This document shows, one piece after another, positions 53,324-62,587 of a stretch of DNA of 64,000 nt. The translations under genes were made by a program, and so were the position numbers. This DNA is from Affinundibacterium baiyunense (GTDB lineage: Bacteria > Pseudomonadota > Gammaproteobacteria > Burkholderiales > Burkholderiaceae_D). A model generated the notes under the pieces. It ran no database searches, was not told the origin of the DNA, and saw only the letters and a list, made by a program, of their open reading frames with translations. The stretch is taken from contig NZ_JAGSPM010000002.1 of NCBI RefSeq assembly GCF_018139645.1, positions 310,001 to 374,000 of the forward strand. Direction: 5' to 3'. Each line of letters opens with the position of its first letter. Position 1 is the stretch's first letter.

Positions 53324-55543
53324 TCACTCCAAACGCACCCGCAATACATGGTTGCGGTTTGCAATATTCCCCGCATAATCCGCCGCGTGGACGTGAATCA
53401 GGTAATCTCCAGCAGGTAAATCTTTGATTTGCCAGAATTGGATGATCGCATGACCGTCGTGGATTTCGTTGGTGATGTTGTATAAAAATTTGGTCGCAGC
53501 GCTACCGTGTACGGTGATGCCGCTATTTTCCGCATAGGCGACTTTAACGGCTTCTTCATCGGCTGGCAGATGGTTGAAACGTATCGTCATTTTCGGTTTT
53601 TCAAAACCTGGTAGCGGCGTACCATCAGCATTGAGAATTTGGTAGCCGAGTTCATATAAACCCAAACGACGGCGTGCGATATTGCCATCGGCTTGATCGA
53701 AGGCATCGACGATGATGCTGACTTGTTCCAAGCTGCGTGATAGCGTTAATGGCGTGTTACTTGGCGAGACAGCGGCTGGCGCTTTGTCTTTCTTCTTGCC
53801 CTTGGCTTTAGTCGCTGCAATGACAGGTCCGCCCAAAATATTACCGTCTTGATCCGCGATATCGATACGATTGATTTGCGGAATGACGCTATCTTTGAAA
53901 CCGATGAATTGTAGCGACAGCGGATTAACTACATCGCCTTCGGGCGCGTAATTCAAATGAACGTGATACATGCTGTTGATGGTTCCAACTGCTTCACCAA
54001 CTTGAAAGCGCGTACCGCGTTTGACGCGAACTTGTTGTAGCTTGCCGTTGGCATCTTTGATCACGCTAAATTTTTGTGGATCGAGCACGGATTCATTCAG
54101 CTTACGCCCAACTTTCATGTGGATATACGATAGCTTGCTGACCCGCATACCCTCGTTGATGGTGCCAGCCGCCCACGCAGGTACGGGTGAGCTAACTTTT
54201 TCATCTTTGATCGCGACCACAGCTTCGCCCATATTGGCTTGCATATCGACGCCGCGATGAAAATGATGTCGACTGTCGCCACCATATTCGCCACGCACTT
54301 CGCCTATGGTTCCAACGACTTCGTGGGGCTGATCTTGCGGTAACAAAGGCCACAATGATGGTTGAACTACAGGTGCGACCGGCTCGACGATGCGTAAGAC
54401 TTGTGGCGATATGCTCAAGCCTTCTTTGGCATCTCTACGATGAACTTGATGTAAGCGATTCATGCCACTGTCGCTGATCAACAGATTGCCATGCTGATTG
54501 ACGGCGATAGCCATAGGACTGCGCATACGTGGGCTAGTATCGTCACCGGGAATGATATCGATATCCACACCAGTGAGACCACGAGTCTCGCCGCTCGGCG
54601 CTATTTGCATGATGCGACCGTGCGACAGTTCACTGACATAAATATGATCGTCATGCGTGATCGCCAAACCAACTGGGCGACGCAACAAGGCATCTCGATC
54701 TTGCGGATCGCTGTAGAGCAAGGTCGAAACTTCGCCCAATGGATTGATCTTACGCACGGCATTATTACGCGTATCGGCAATGATCAATTCGCCCTTGCTG
54801 TTGATAGCGATGTTACTCGGCGTATCAAATAAGGCCGCTGTGCCGACGCCATCTTGGTAACCAGGCGTCGCGCCACCAGCCACGGTTTGCACCGTGCCAT
54901 CTGGCAAAATTACGCGTATCTTATCGTTATAGGTATCAGCTACATAGACTTTGCCATCCTTAGCTACCGCAACGCCGATCGGGCCATTAAATTGTGCTTG
55001 CTGCGCTACACCATCGCGATAACCAGCAACGCCATTTCCTGCCAAGGTCAACACTTGTCCTTTCGGCGTGATTTTTCGAATCACGTGATTACCAGTATCC
55101 GCTACATAGAGATTGCCCTCCTTATCGAATGCGAGCGCCGACGGTGTATGAAACTTCGCTGACTGCGCGCTGCCTTCAATCGCATCGGCAAAACCTTCGG
55201 TGCTGCCAGCGTAGATGACGGACTCGCCCTTCTTATTGATTTTTATAATTCGATTATGCTCGCCCGCATCGGCAATATAGATATTGCCTTGCGCATCAAA
55301 AGCGATGCCATTTGGATCGCTAAAAGTTTCTGCGCTATTCGGATCTTGGTTCAGCGAATACTGGATCGCAAACGGCGTAATTTGGGCTTCCCATTGCATA
55401 TCGGTGACCAGCGGTTTTTTTGCAAAAACTGTTTTGAGTGGCGTGGGTAACGGTGATTCAGAGCGGAGTATGTAATAGCCAGAAACGGCTAAACCAGAGA
55501 TCAACAAAGTTGCGGATACGAGAAACAAAGAACGGCGTTGCAT
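53324..55543 (-). CDS. NHL-repeat propeller / M23-like peptidase fusion, membrane-anchored
   Basis: 739 residues. An N-terminal signal anchor (LFLVSATLLISGLAVSGYYI) is followed by six or more NHL-type blades (about 75-395). Examples are PNGIAFDAQGNIYIADAGEH, PSALAFDKEGNLYVADTGNH and GPIGVAVAKDGKVYVADTYN. An M23/LytM-like domain covers about 415-560, with HHFHRGVDMQANMGEAVVAI (H-x3-D) and MYHVHLNYAPEGDVVNP (H-x-H), so the zinc ligands are present. A beta-sandwich C-terminal domain follows. M23 enzymes cut peptidoglycan crosslinks; here the propeller may bind the substrate or a partner. The pairing is unusual and is discussed below. Single gene, divergent from the S15 peptidase. Confidence 0.82.
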   Translation of the reverse strand: MQRRSLFLVSATLLISGLAVSGYYILRSESPLPTPLKTVFAKKPLVTDMQWEAQITPFAIQYSLNQDPNSAETFSDPNGIAFDAQGNIYIADAGEHNRIIKINKKGESVIYAGSTEGFADAIEGSAQSAKFHTPSALAFDKEGNLYVADTGNHVIRKITPKGQVLTLAGNGVAGYRDGVAQQAQFNGPIGVAVAKDGKVYVADTYNDKIRVILPDGTVQTVAGGATPGYQDGVGTAALFDTPSNIAINSKGELIIADTRNNAVRKINPLGEVSTLLYSDPQDRDALLRRPVGLAITHDDHIYVSELSHGRIMQIAPSGETRGLTGVDIDIIPGDDTSPRMRSPMAIAVNQHGNLLISDSGMNRLHQVHRRDAKEGLSISPQVLRIVEPVAPVVQPSLWPLLPQDQPHEVVGTIGEVRGEYGGDSRHHFHRGVDMQANMGEAVVAIKDEKVSSPVPAWAAGTINEGMRVSKLSYIHMKVGRKLNESVLDPQKFSVIKDANGKLQQVRVKRGTRFQVGEAVGTINSMYHVHLNYAPEGDVVNPLSLQFIGFKDSVIPQINRIDIADQDGNILGGPVIAATKAKGKKKDKAPAAVSPSNTPLTLSRSLEQVSIIVDAFDQADGNIARRRLGLYELGYQILNADGTPLPGFEKPKMTIRFNHLPADEEAVKVAYAENSGITVHGSAATKFLYNITNEIHDGHAIIQFWQIKDLPAGDYLIHVHAADYAGNIANRNHVLRVRLE

Positions 55544-55689
55544 GAATAAAGAACCTTAAACACTCATCGGGATGCGCAGCATAACAAGCATGCGCTGGGT
55601 TTTGTAGTGTTTTTTGTTGGCAGAAGAAGGTTTTTCAGGCTTCAGATGAGTTCTCTTGGGTTCTCAGTACTGCCGGAGTTCTGATAACA

Positions 55690-55852
55690 CTCCCTCTCCC
55701 GCAAGCGGGAGAGGGTCGGGGTGAGGGCGGCTGGCAAGCGAGAAAACATATCAATTGCATCCGTTCTCAATACAGAACGCAGCATTTAAAGATACATTTT
55801 GTTAGTCTGAACTGCCCTCATCCCTGCCTTCTCCCGCTTGCGGGAGAAGGAG
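55690..55852. repeat. Pair of REP-like palindromes in inverted orientation
   Basis: Copy 1 (55690-55730) has the palindrome CCCTCTCCCGC-AA-GCGGGAGAGGG and continues GGGTGAGGGCGG. Copy 2 (55813-55852) has CCTTCTCCCGC-TT-GCGGGAGAAGG preceded by TGCCCTCATCCCTG. Copy 2 is close to the reverse complement of copy 1, so the two form a larger inverted pair about 80 bases apart. This is the usual REP/BIME arrangement. They lie in the divergent region 55544-56054, which otherwise shows no gene or clear promoter. Confidence 0.85.
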
Positions 55853-56054
55853 TCTTTCACCGAATCTGAACTCGTTCTGCCGTCAAGAGTAAGCACGCGT
55901 TGGTGACGGTTTTAGTCGAAGTAAGCATCTTTTAACCACAAAGCTTCACTAAATTTCAATTTCTTAATATATTTAACCGAAACTTCTGTGCATAATTGTG
56001 GTCTACTTAACCAGTTTCGACCCCTTAATTGATTACTCTTACAGCCAACTCAAT

Positions 56055-57965
56055 ATGAAAACTAGCCACCCGTATTCCAAAACACTGCGCCAACGATCCC
56101 TGCTAAGCCTCGCGCTTATCGCTGCTTTTTCGACAAATAGTACGGCGCAAGATGCCACAGCCAATACGAAGACCGTTCCAGTTTTCTACAACGGACAAGC
56201 CCAGGTCGTGCCGGGTTTTCAAGACAAATCGCAGTGGATTAAACAAGAATTATGGGTAGAGACCGAGTTTGATAGTGATGCCGATGGCAAGCCAGATCGT
56301 GTACACGTTGCTGTCACGCGTCCTAAGCAAACCGAGACGGAAGGTTTAAAAGTGGCGGTGGTTTATGAATCATCGCCCTACTTTGCCGGCACCATGAAAA
56401 ACCAAAAAATGTGGGATGTGAAACACGAATTAGGCAGTGAGCCACCACCGCGTCCAGTCAATGAGCAAGCGAAATTTATCCCAGTACGTCCAGAAATCTC
56501 ACGCACAGAAATTGATACGTGGTTGCCACGTGGATTCGCAGTCGTGCATTCCGAAGCGCCCGGCACTGGCTTGTCACAAGGTTGTCCGACGGTTGGTGGC
56601 GCGCCAGAAGAACTCGCACCAAAAGCCGTAATCGATTGGCTCAATGGCCGCGCTAAAGGCTACACGACCATCGATGGCAATCAAGAAGTCAAAGCAAGCT
56701 GGGCCACAGGCAAAGTCGGCATGACTGGCACTTCATACAATGGCACTATTCCTCTAGCCGCAGCGACCACTGGCGTGGCAGGTTTAGAAGCCATCATCCC
56801 AATTGCACCAAATACGTCTTACTATCATTACTATCGCAGCAATGGCTTGGTTCGTCACCCAGGCGGTTATTTGGGTGAAGACATTGATCAGCTGTATGAC
56901 TTCATCTACAGCGGCGCCCCAGAAAAACGCGACTTCTGCAACAAAACGATACGCGATGGTTTGTACCCCGCCAAGTTTGATCGCAAGCATGGTGACTACA
57001 ACGATTTTTGGGCAGAGCGCGATTTGTTGACCAAGATCAAAGGCGTCAAAGCCGCCACTTTATTGGCACATGGTCAGCAAGACTGGAACGTGATGCCCGA
57101 GCATTCGATACGCATTTACGACGCTTTGAAAAAGCAAGGCGTACCAACCCAGTTGTATCTGCATCAAGGTGGACATGGTGGCGGCACACCACCATTAGAA
57201 ATGCGCAATCGCTGGTTCTCACATTATCTGTACGGTGTCGATAATGGCGTAGAGCGCGATGCGCGTGCCATGATCGTGCGCGAAAACGCAGAACGCGGCA
57301 CGCCACCAACGCCCTACTTAGATTTTCCAAATCCAGAATCCAGTACAGTGAATTTATATTTAGGTGCTGGCGGCAACAAAGCCGGTAGTTTGAGTTTATC
57401 CGCACCAAGTAAAGCGAGCATAGAAAAATTGACAGATGACGTGCAGATCAAAGGCGGTGTTTTAGCGCAAGCCGAACAATCGCCCCATCGCCTCATTTAT
57501 GCGACTCCAGAGTTAAGCGATGCAATGCACTTGTCCGGTACACCTAGCATCAAGCTACGCGTAGCTGCCAGCAAAGCCGCAGCCAATTTGTCGGTATGGC
57601 TAGTGATGTTGCCTTTCGATGGCAAAGTCGTTGGTTCAGCCGGACAAGCAGGCGTGATTTCACGCGGCTGGGCCGATCCACAAAATCATCGCTCATTAAC
57701 TAAAACTGGCAATTACGATTCCAAACTATCAGGCACTCCGCTCGTACCAGGCCAATTTGTTGACTTAACTTTTGACTTGCAGCCTATCGACAGAATCGTC
57801 CCTGCTGGCAAACGATTGGCATTGATGATCATGTCCAGCGATCAAGACTTCACTTTATGGCCAAAAGCAGGTACCGAGCTCAGCGTTGACCTTGCTAAGA
57901 CTTCGTTGAGTCTGCCTGTGGTTGGTGGTGAATTGGGATTGAAGTCAGTGCTTTCACTGAAGTAA
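56055..57965 (+). CDS. Exported S15 family Xaa-Pro dipeptidyl-peptidase-like hydrolase
   Basis: 636 residues from the ATG at 56055 (MKTSHPYSKTLRQRSLLSLA), giving a normal signal peptide ending STAQ; the longer frame adds a hydrophilic extension and is unlikely. The S15 catalytic domain shows KQELWVETEFDSDADGKPDR, nucleophile Ser in GKVGMTGTSYNGTIPLAAA, Asp in LLAHGQQDWNVMPEHS and His in YLHQGGHGGGTPP. The C-terminal PepX_C beta-sandwich covers about 420-630. Removes Xaa-Pro dipeptides or hydrolyses related esters. Followed by a good terminator. The REP pair lies upstream. Confidence 0.92.
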   Translation: MKTSHPYSKTLRQRSLLSLALIAAFSTNSTAQDATANTKTVPVFYNGQAQVVPGFQDKSQWIKQELWVETEFDSDADGKPDRVHVAVTRPKQTETEGLKVAVVYESSPYFAGTMKNQKMWDVKHELGSEPPPRPVNEQAKFIPVRPEISRTEIDTWLPRGFAVVHSEAPGTGLSQGCPTVGGAPEELAPKAVIDWLNGRAKGYTTIDGNQEVKASWATGKVGMTGTSYNGTIPLAAATTGVAGLEAIIPIAPNTSYYHYYRSNGLVRHPGGYLGEDIDQLYDFIYSGAPEKRDFCNKTIRDGLYPAKFDRKHGDYNDFWAERDLLTKIKGVKAATLLAHGQQDWNVMPEHSIRIYDALKKQGVPTQLYLHQGGHGGGTPPLEMRNRWFSHYLYGVDNGVERDARAMIVRENAERGTPPTPYLDFPNPESSTVNLYLGAGGNKAGSLSLSAPSKASIEKLTDDVQIKGGVLAQAEQSPHRLIYATPELSDAMHLSGTPSIKLRVAASKAAANLSVWLVMLPFDGKVVGSAGQAGVISRGWADPQNHRSLTKTGNYDSKLSGTPLVPGQFVDLTFDLQPIDRIVPAGKRLALMIMSSDQDFTLWPKAGTELSVDLAKTSLSLPVVGGELGLKSVLSLK

Positions 57966-57996
57966 AACAGAAGTAAGGTTTAAGTAAGTAGATTCA

Positions 57997-58034
57997 CGTG
58001 CCATGAAAGCGCAATGTTTTTATGGCACGACTTT
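57997..58034 (+). terminator. Rho-independent terminator after S15 peptidase
   Basis: CGTGCCATGAAA (57997-58008) pairs with TTTTATGGCACG (58018-58029), including one G-T pair, then ACTTTTT follows. 31 bases after the stop. Confidence 0.75.
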
Positions 58035-58349
58035 TTAGTAAACCGCAGCAGGAAATCTGCCGACCAAAAAAGTCAGTTAGCTTTCCATATGACTTCTGTT
58101 TTACTGCACATCAGAATATGCGGATAGCAAAGTCAAGCACAAATCTTTATCCCAATCTTCTAGCAATTAATCCCAGCGTCTTGCAATTCATCCCAATGTA
58201 GATTTGCTTTATCACATTGCACTGGTGTGACAAATTTGGCTATGTCAAAGTGAGTTCCGATGAACGCGGTAGATCTAATTTTTGTTGGTAATTGTACAGA
58301 CTAGAACACTCGTTTCTCATCGTAAATATGAAATTGCTTGGAGCTAGCT
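58035..58349. other. Intergenic region before small ORF
   Basis: 315 bases without a gene. It repeats the words CAATTAATCCCAG / CAATTCATCCCAA (58165-58197) as an imperfect direct repeat, and has an inverted ACTTCTGTTTTACTG near 58090-58104 matching the complement of the S15 gene's tail. No clear promoter. Possible binding region for the next gene. Confidence 0.4.
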
Positions 58350-58541
58350 ATGTACAAAAAAAGACGTAATTTGGGTTTGCAAAGAGTGTCGTTTCAGGCT
58401 TTAACCAACAATAATTTGCGTACCGAATCCAAGCTAGAGACAAAGCGCATCAAAGCAGCGTTGCTGCAAACTTCTTCACTATTGAATGGTATGTTTAAAA
58501 GTTCGAAGTCATCGCAAAATGACGAAGGTAGTTGTCGCTAG
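58350..58541 (+). CDS. Small basic hypothetical protein
   Basis: 63 residues, ATG at 58350 (MYKKRRNLGLQRVSFQALTN) with GGAG eight bases upstream. Strongly basic N-terminus, Asn/Leu/Ser/Lys-rich, no membrane segment, and an acidic C-terminus (QNDEGSCR). I do not recognise a family. Moderate support: proper Shine-Dalgarno sequence and reasonable composition, but no homologue could be checked. Confidence 0.5.
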   Translation: MYKKRRNLGLQRVSFQALTNNNLRTESKLETKRIKAALLQTSSLLNGMFKSSKSSQNDEGSCR

Positions 58542-58644
58542 CAATGCAGCAAATAAAATGTGAACATAGACGGGTTTCTGCTAAGCTGATCGTTCTCTAT
58601 AGAGCGGTTTATTTAGCCAAGATCTTTGCTCATTTTTGTTTGCC

Positions 58645-58920
58645 ATGAACGATATAACAGACCTCCGCGGGCTAGGACCAAAGTCAAAAGCGATGTTGCG
58701 CAGCATAGGCGTGACATCGGTAGAACAGTTTATGGCGGCTGACGTGTTTGCACTTTATGCGCGAATACAATCTAAACATCAATCAACAAATCAAGCGACC
58801 AGTTTGAACCTTCTTTACGCGATGATCGGTGCGCAAGAAAATCGGCATTGGCAAGAAATTAAGCGAGAGCGGCGTTTAGAGATATTGCTGCGATTAGAGG
58901 AGCTTGAGCAAACCAAATAG
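58645..58920 (+). CDS. TfoX C-terminal domain protein
   Basis: 91 residues from the ATG at 58645 (MNDITDLRGLGPKSKAMLRS), with the TfoX C-terminal helix-hairpin-helix pattern: LRGLGPKSKAMLRSIGVTSV, EQFMAADVFALYARIQ, LNLLYAMIGAQENRHWQEIK. TfoX/Sxy regulates natural competence in gammaproteobacteria, but the stand-alone C-terminal domain is common in other bacteria with no shown role. No strong Shine-Dalgarno sequence is seen. The TPR-glycosyltransferase gene is convergent, 80 bases away. Confidence 0.85.
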   Translation: MNDITDLRGLGPKSKAMLRSIGVTSVEQFMAADVFALYARIQSKHQSTNQATSLNLLYAMIGAQENRHWQEIKRERRLEILLRLEELEQTK

Positions 58921-59000
58921 GAATGCGTTTGCTTCAAACTACTTATTTTTCATCCTAGAAAACTAACTACGTCTCGATCGAACACTTGGCACACACATTA

Positions 59001-60485
59001 CTAACCCAAAGCGCATTCAATTTTTGCCCCAAGCTTTGATAGTGATGTGTGCCAGTCGTCTATCTTGGTTTGCTTGATTAACTTTAGGCTTGGATACCAT
59101 GGACTATCTTCACGTTCAAGTAGCCAACGCCAATCTGCATTAAATGAAAGTAATAACAGCACGGGTTTGCCTAAACCGCCAGCGAGGTGTGCAACACTAG
59201 TATCGACGCTTACAATCAAATCAAGCGATTGACAAAGCGCGGCGGTGTCAGAAAAGTCATGTAGCTTGTCTGAAAAATCGAGGATTTCTGGGTGTGCTTG
59301 CAGCACTTGATGATCTTGCGGCCTATATTCTTTTTGTAAGCTGACGTATTGAATGTGTTCCTCGTGGGTCGGTAGATAGGCAAGTAAAGTCGCTAAATCG
59401 ATACTGCGCTGTTGGTCATTCTTGTGATTGCTACTTCCACTCCAAACCAATCCAATTTTTCGACCTTTGTACGCAGACAAAGTTTGACGCCAATCTCTTA
59501 ACTTGTTTTCATCTGCTTTCAGATAAGGGATATCGTTTGGAATACTCGCTAGATCCAAGGTTTTACATGCCAATGGTAGGCTCATTAAAGGAATCTGAAA
59601 ATCAAACTGCGGATAATGTTCAGGGCGGACGATACATGCATCGACGCCCTTGAGTGTTTGTAACAGCTGAAGTAAGGGGGCTTGTACTTCAAATATTACA
59701 TATGCCCCCAGCGCTTTTATTAGAGGGATATAACGGCAAAATTGTAAGGTGTCCCCTAAACCCTGCTCACTATACACATAAATGGTTTTCCCAACTAAGT
59801 CAGTCTCCCCTGACCACATTGGTTGGCTAAATTGGCGGCGCTTTTTCGAAGCGCTAATTCCCTCACATTGCCAACGCCATTCGTATGCTGACCACGCTTG
59901 CTCAAATTTACCCAATTGCAGTAGACACAGGCCACGGTTGTATTCTGCATCCGCAAAATTTGGTCTTAAGGAGAGCGCTTGGTCATAACTAGAGAGTGCT
60001 TCTGACACTTGATTCAGTTGACGGAGGGCGATGCCGCGATTGCAGAAAGCTTCTGGATAGTTAGGACGTAGGGTAATGGCCGCGTCGTAGTCTTGCAATG
60101 CTGATGCAAACGATCTTAATTCAGATTTTAAAATACCTCGATTGTAAAACGCGTCAGCCAAGTTGGGGTCAAGTGCGATTGCTTGATCGTAGCTTTTAAG
60201 CGCTTGATCAAATTGACCTAAACTCTTTTGAGCGACGCCAAGGTGACAATAGGTCACAGCAAACTTGGGACGCTGTTGTATCGCATGTTCAAAGTAACGT
60301 ATCGCTAAAGGAGAGTCGCGCATCTGCTGTGCGATTACACCGAGCAATAAGTACGCATCGGTCAAGCTGGGTGACTGCGTGATCGCTTGTTCATAAAGCG
60401 GCTTTGCTTGTTGTATTTTGCCTTGTTGATGAAGCGCGTAGGCTTGTTGGAATAGCGCGTGGGCTAAGGTAGTTTGCGTACTCAT
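59001..60485 (-). CDS. TPR-repeat / glycosyltransferase-9-like protein
   Basis: 494 residues. About six TPRs cover 1-205 (AYALHQQGKIQQAKPLYEQA, AFYNRGILKSELRSFASALQ, AEYNRGLCLLQLGKFEQAWS). A GT-B type transferase domain related to heptosyltransferase/GT9 follows: TIYVYSEQGLGDTLQFCRYI, IGLVWSGSSNHKNDQQRSID and LDLIVSVDTSVAHLAGGLGK, with PVLLLLSFNADWRWLLERED. The donor-binding DTSVAHLAG motif is clear. Such TPR-GT proteins are often linked to flagellin or surface-protein glycosylation. The TPRs resemble those of the methyltransferase fusion at 39640-41196, so a shared origin is likely. Acceptor unknown. Confidence 0.88.
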   Translation of the reverse strand: MSTQTTLAHALFQQAYALHQQGKIQQAKPLYEQAITQSPSLTDAYLLLGVIAQQMRDSPLAIRYFEHAIQQRPKFAVTYCHLGVAQKSLGQFDQALKSYDQAIALDPNLADAFYNRGILKSELRSFASALQDYDAAITLRPNYPEAFCNRGIALRQLNQVSEALSSYDQALSLRPNFADAEYNRGLCLLQLGKFEQAWSAYEWRWQCEGISASKKRRQFSQPMWSGETDLVGKTIYVYSEQGLGDTLQFCRYIPLIKALGAYVIFEVQAPLLQLLQTLKGVDACIVRPEHYPQFDFQIPLMSLPLACKTLDLASIPNDIPYLKADENKLRDWRQTLSAYKGRKIGLVWSGSSNHKNDQQRSIDLATLLAYLPTHEEHIQYVSLQKEYRPQDHQVLQAHPEILDFSDKLHDFSDTAALCQSLDLIVSVDTSVAHLAGGLGKPVLLLLSFNADWRWLLEREDSPWYPSLKLIKQTKIDDWHTSLSKLGAKIECALG

Positions 60486-61042
60486 CTAGTATTTCTGTTT
60501 TTAAAGTGATTTATGCCGCAGTCCAATGACTACAAGAAACTGCAAATTGCGATGGCAAAGCCCCAGCCCGAGCTGCTGCTCCGTAATTGCAATGGTGAAT
60601 TAAGGGCGCGAAGTAACATTTGAAGTCGCATTTGTAGTGGTGTTTGTTGGAGTGAATGAACTGAATTGTTAATAATCCAAGGTCCGTGCTGGCGAAATTT
60701 ATGCCAAATCATGTCTAGATTGTAGTCTTTTCGGCATGTGCGTGGATCGAGAATATGATTTCGAGTCTGCTGCGCTTCGATTATTTTCCAATTGTCTTGA
60801 ATAGCCTGCTAGATTTATCTGACGCTTCTTTGATTTATCTAAAAGTGTGCTTTTGCTGAAATGCTACATTTTCATCATAAACAATGTCACTTCTCCACTC
60901 AAATTAGTGAGTTTATTTAAGTTTGATTGTCAAACAACACCAAGCTAACGCATTGTTGCTACAACAACGCAGCATACGAACTCTTAACTATTCTCTGTTA
61001 TCAGCTCTATTATTTGCCCAACTCTTTTTACAAATAATCGCT
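60486..61042. other. Long divergent intergenic region
   Basis: 557 bases between the TPR-glycosyltransferase and the GGDEF gene. A frame on the plus strand reaches 60923 through a TTG and is not supported as coding. Imperfect ATTGC/GCAAT repeats occur around 60540-60595. No RNA gene, riboswitch or clear promoter is recognised. Confidence 0.4.
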
Positions 61043-62554
61043 ATGCGTAAAGTTCAGGTTTCCACCTTTTATTCCTTATTGAAGCCTGCTTTGCTGCTGT
61101 CGGCGATGATACTTATAAGCGTGTCGGTAAATTCTTTTGCGAGTGCTGCCAACGACGTGCTGATTGCGGCGACGGCTATCGACTTTACGCCAGAAGAACG
61201 CGCCTATATTCAAAAGGCAAAGCCAATCACCATGTGCGTCGACCCAGATTGGGTGCCATTTGAGCGCATCACACCAGATGGCAAGCATGAAGGAATTGGC
61301 GCCGACTTGGTTCAGTTAGTGCTGCAGCGGGTTGGTTTGCAGACGCAATTGGTGCAGACTAAAACTTGGGAAGAAAGTTTGGCTGCATCAAAAGCAGGTC
61401 GTTGCCAGATCACCAGTTTTTTGAATGAAAGCGCTAATCGCGCTGCTTGGTTACAGTTCACTTCGCCAATTTTTTCTGATCCCAATATTCTGGTCGCGCG
61501 AGAAGAGCATGCTTATGTCGGTGATTTGCGTGGCTTAGTGAACGAGGTGTTAGCATTGCCACGTGGCACGATGGTAGAAGAGCGGATTCGACAAGAGTTT
61601 CCCAACTTACGTGTGGTGTTGACCGACACCGAAGAACAAGCGATAGAGCTCGTTTCCACGCGCAAGGCGGATTTGACAGTGCGTTCTTTAATCGTGGCGG
61701 CCTACGCGATCAAAAAAGAAGGCTTGTTTAATTTAAAGATTGCTGGTCAAGTGCCACAGTTCGTCAACCAACTACGTATCGGCGTTCTTAAAGATGAGAC
61801 GCTGCTGCTTAGTATTCTCGACAAGGGCGCGCGCACCATTACACCGCAAGAGCGGGAAATGATCTCGAATCGTCATGTCTCGGTGAAAGTGCAGCAAGGA
61901 ATTGACTATCAATTATTTTGGAAAGTATTGGGTGTCGCGCTTACCTTATTGCTTATTGTTTTTTATTGGAACCGCAAGCTCAGTCATCTCAATCGCAGAT
62001 TGATCCATCTCGCCGAGACCGATCAACTCACCGGTTTATACAACCGCCTTAAAATTGACCACACTCTCAATATCGAAATCCATCGCGCGCAACGTGCAGC
62101 ACAAGCCATGAGTGTGATCATGCTCGATATCGATTTTTTCAAGCGAATCAACGATCTCTACGGACATCAAGCTGGCGATCAATTATTGATTAGTGTGGCA
62201 GAGTTATTACGTCAACGAACACGCGAGATTGACTTAGTCGGTCGTTGGGGTGGTGAAGAATTTATTGTGATTTGCCCCTACACCAACCTCGAAGGCGCGC
62301 TATCACTAGCAGAAAACCTACGCGCCACCGTCGAGCAACAGCAGTTCGTACAAGACCAACACATGACGATCAGTGTTGGCGTATCGACTTATCAAGAAGG
62401 TGATACAGGCAAAGACTTAGTAGCGCGCGCCGATGCTGCGTTATACGCCGCGAAGAATGCGGGTCGCAATCGAGTTCGTGCGCAGATGCTAGAGCAGGTT
62501 GATACGCAGATTGATGGTGTTAAAACAAAGGAGCAATTCCACCACGCTGCATAA
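61043..62554 (+). CDS. Periplasmic-binding-protein sensor diguanylate cyclase
   Basis: 503 residues from the ATG at 61043 (MRKVQVSTFYSLLKPALLLS), which places the signal anchor (ALLLSAMILISVSVNSFASA) at the N-terminus. A SBP_bac_3-type amino-acid-binding sensor covers about 50-295 (ITMCVDPDWVPFERITPDGK, GADLVQLVLQRVGLQTQLVQ). A single membrane helix (KVLGVALTLLLIVFYW) follows, then the GGDEF domain (about 335-485): LAETDQLTGLYNRLKIDHTL, SVIMLDIDFFKRINDLYGHQ and the active-site GRWGGEEFIVI. GGEEF is catalytically competent. Makes c-di-GMP in response to a small ligand. It could oppose the HD-GYP enzyme at 7278-8909, though they are far apart. Confidence 0.92.
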   Translation: MRKVQVSTFYSLLKPALLLSAMILISVSVNSFASAANDVLIAATAIDFTPEERAYIQKAKPITMCVDPDWVPFERITPDGKHEGIGADLVQLVLQRVGLQTQLVQTKTWEESLAASKAGRCQITSFLNESANRAAWLQFTSPIFSDPNILVAREEHAYVGDLRGLVNEVLALPRGTMVEERIRQEFPNLRVVLTDTEEQAIELVSTRKADLTVRSLIVAAYAIKKEGLFNLKIAGQVPQFVNQLRIGVLKDETLLLSILDKGARTITPQEREMISNRHVSVKVQQGIDYQLFWKVLGVALTLLLIVFYWNRKLSHLNRRLIHLAETDQLTGLYNRLKIDHTLNIEIHRAQRAAQAMSVIMLDIDFFKRINDLYGHQAGDQLLISVAELLRQRTREIDLVGRWGGEEFIVICPYTNLEGALSLAENLRATVEQQQFVQDQHMTISVGVSTYQEGDTGKDLVARADAALYAAKNAGRNRVRAQMLEQVDTQIDGVKTKEQFHHAA

Positions 62555-62587
62555 AAAAAATCAGTCGATGCCCGAATACTCTTGCGA

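Noticed and set aside
60923..61042. N-terminal extension of the GGDEF protein
   Set aside because: Requires a TTG start and would bury the signal anchor behind 40 Gln/Leu-rich residues; the ATG at 61043 fits a signal peptide.
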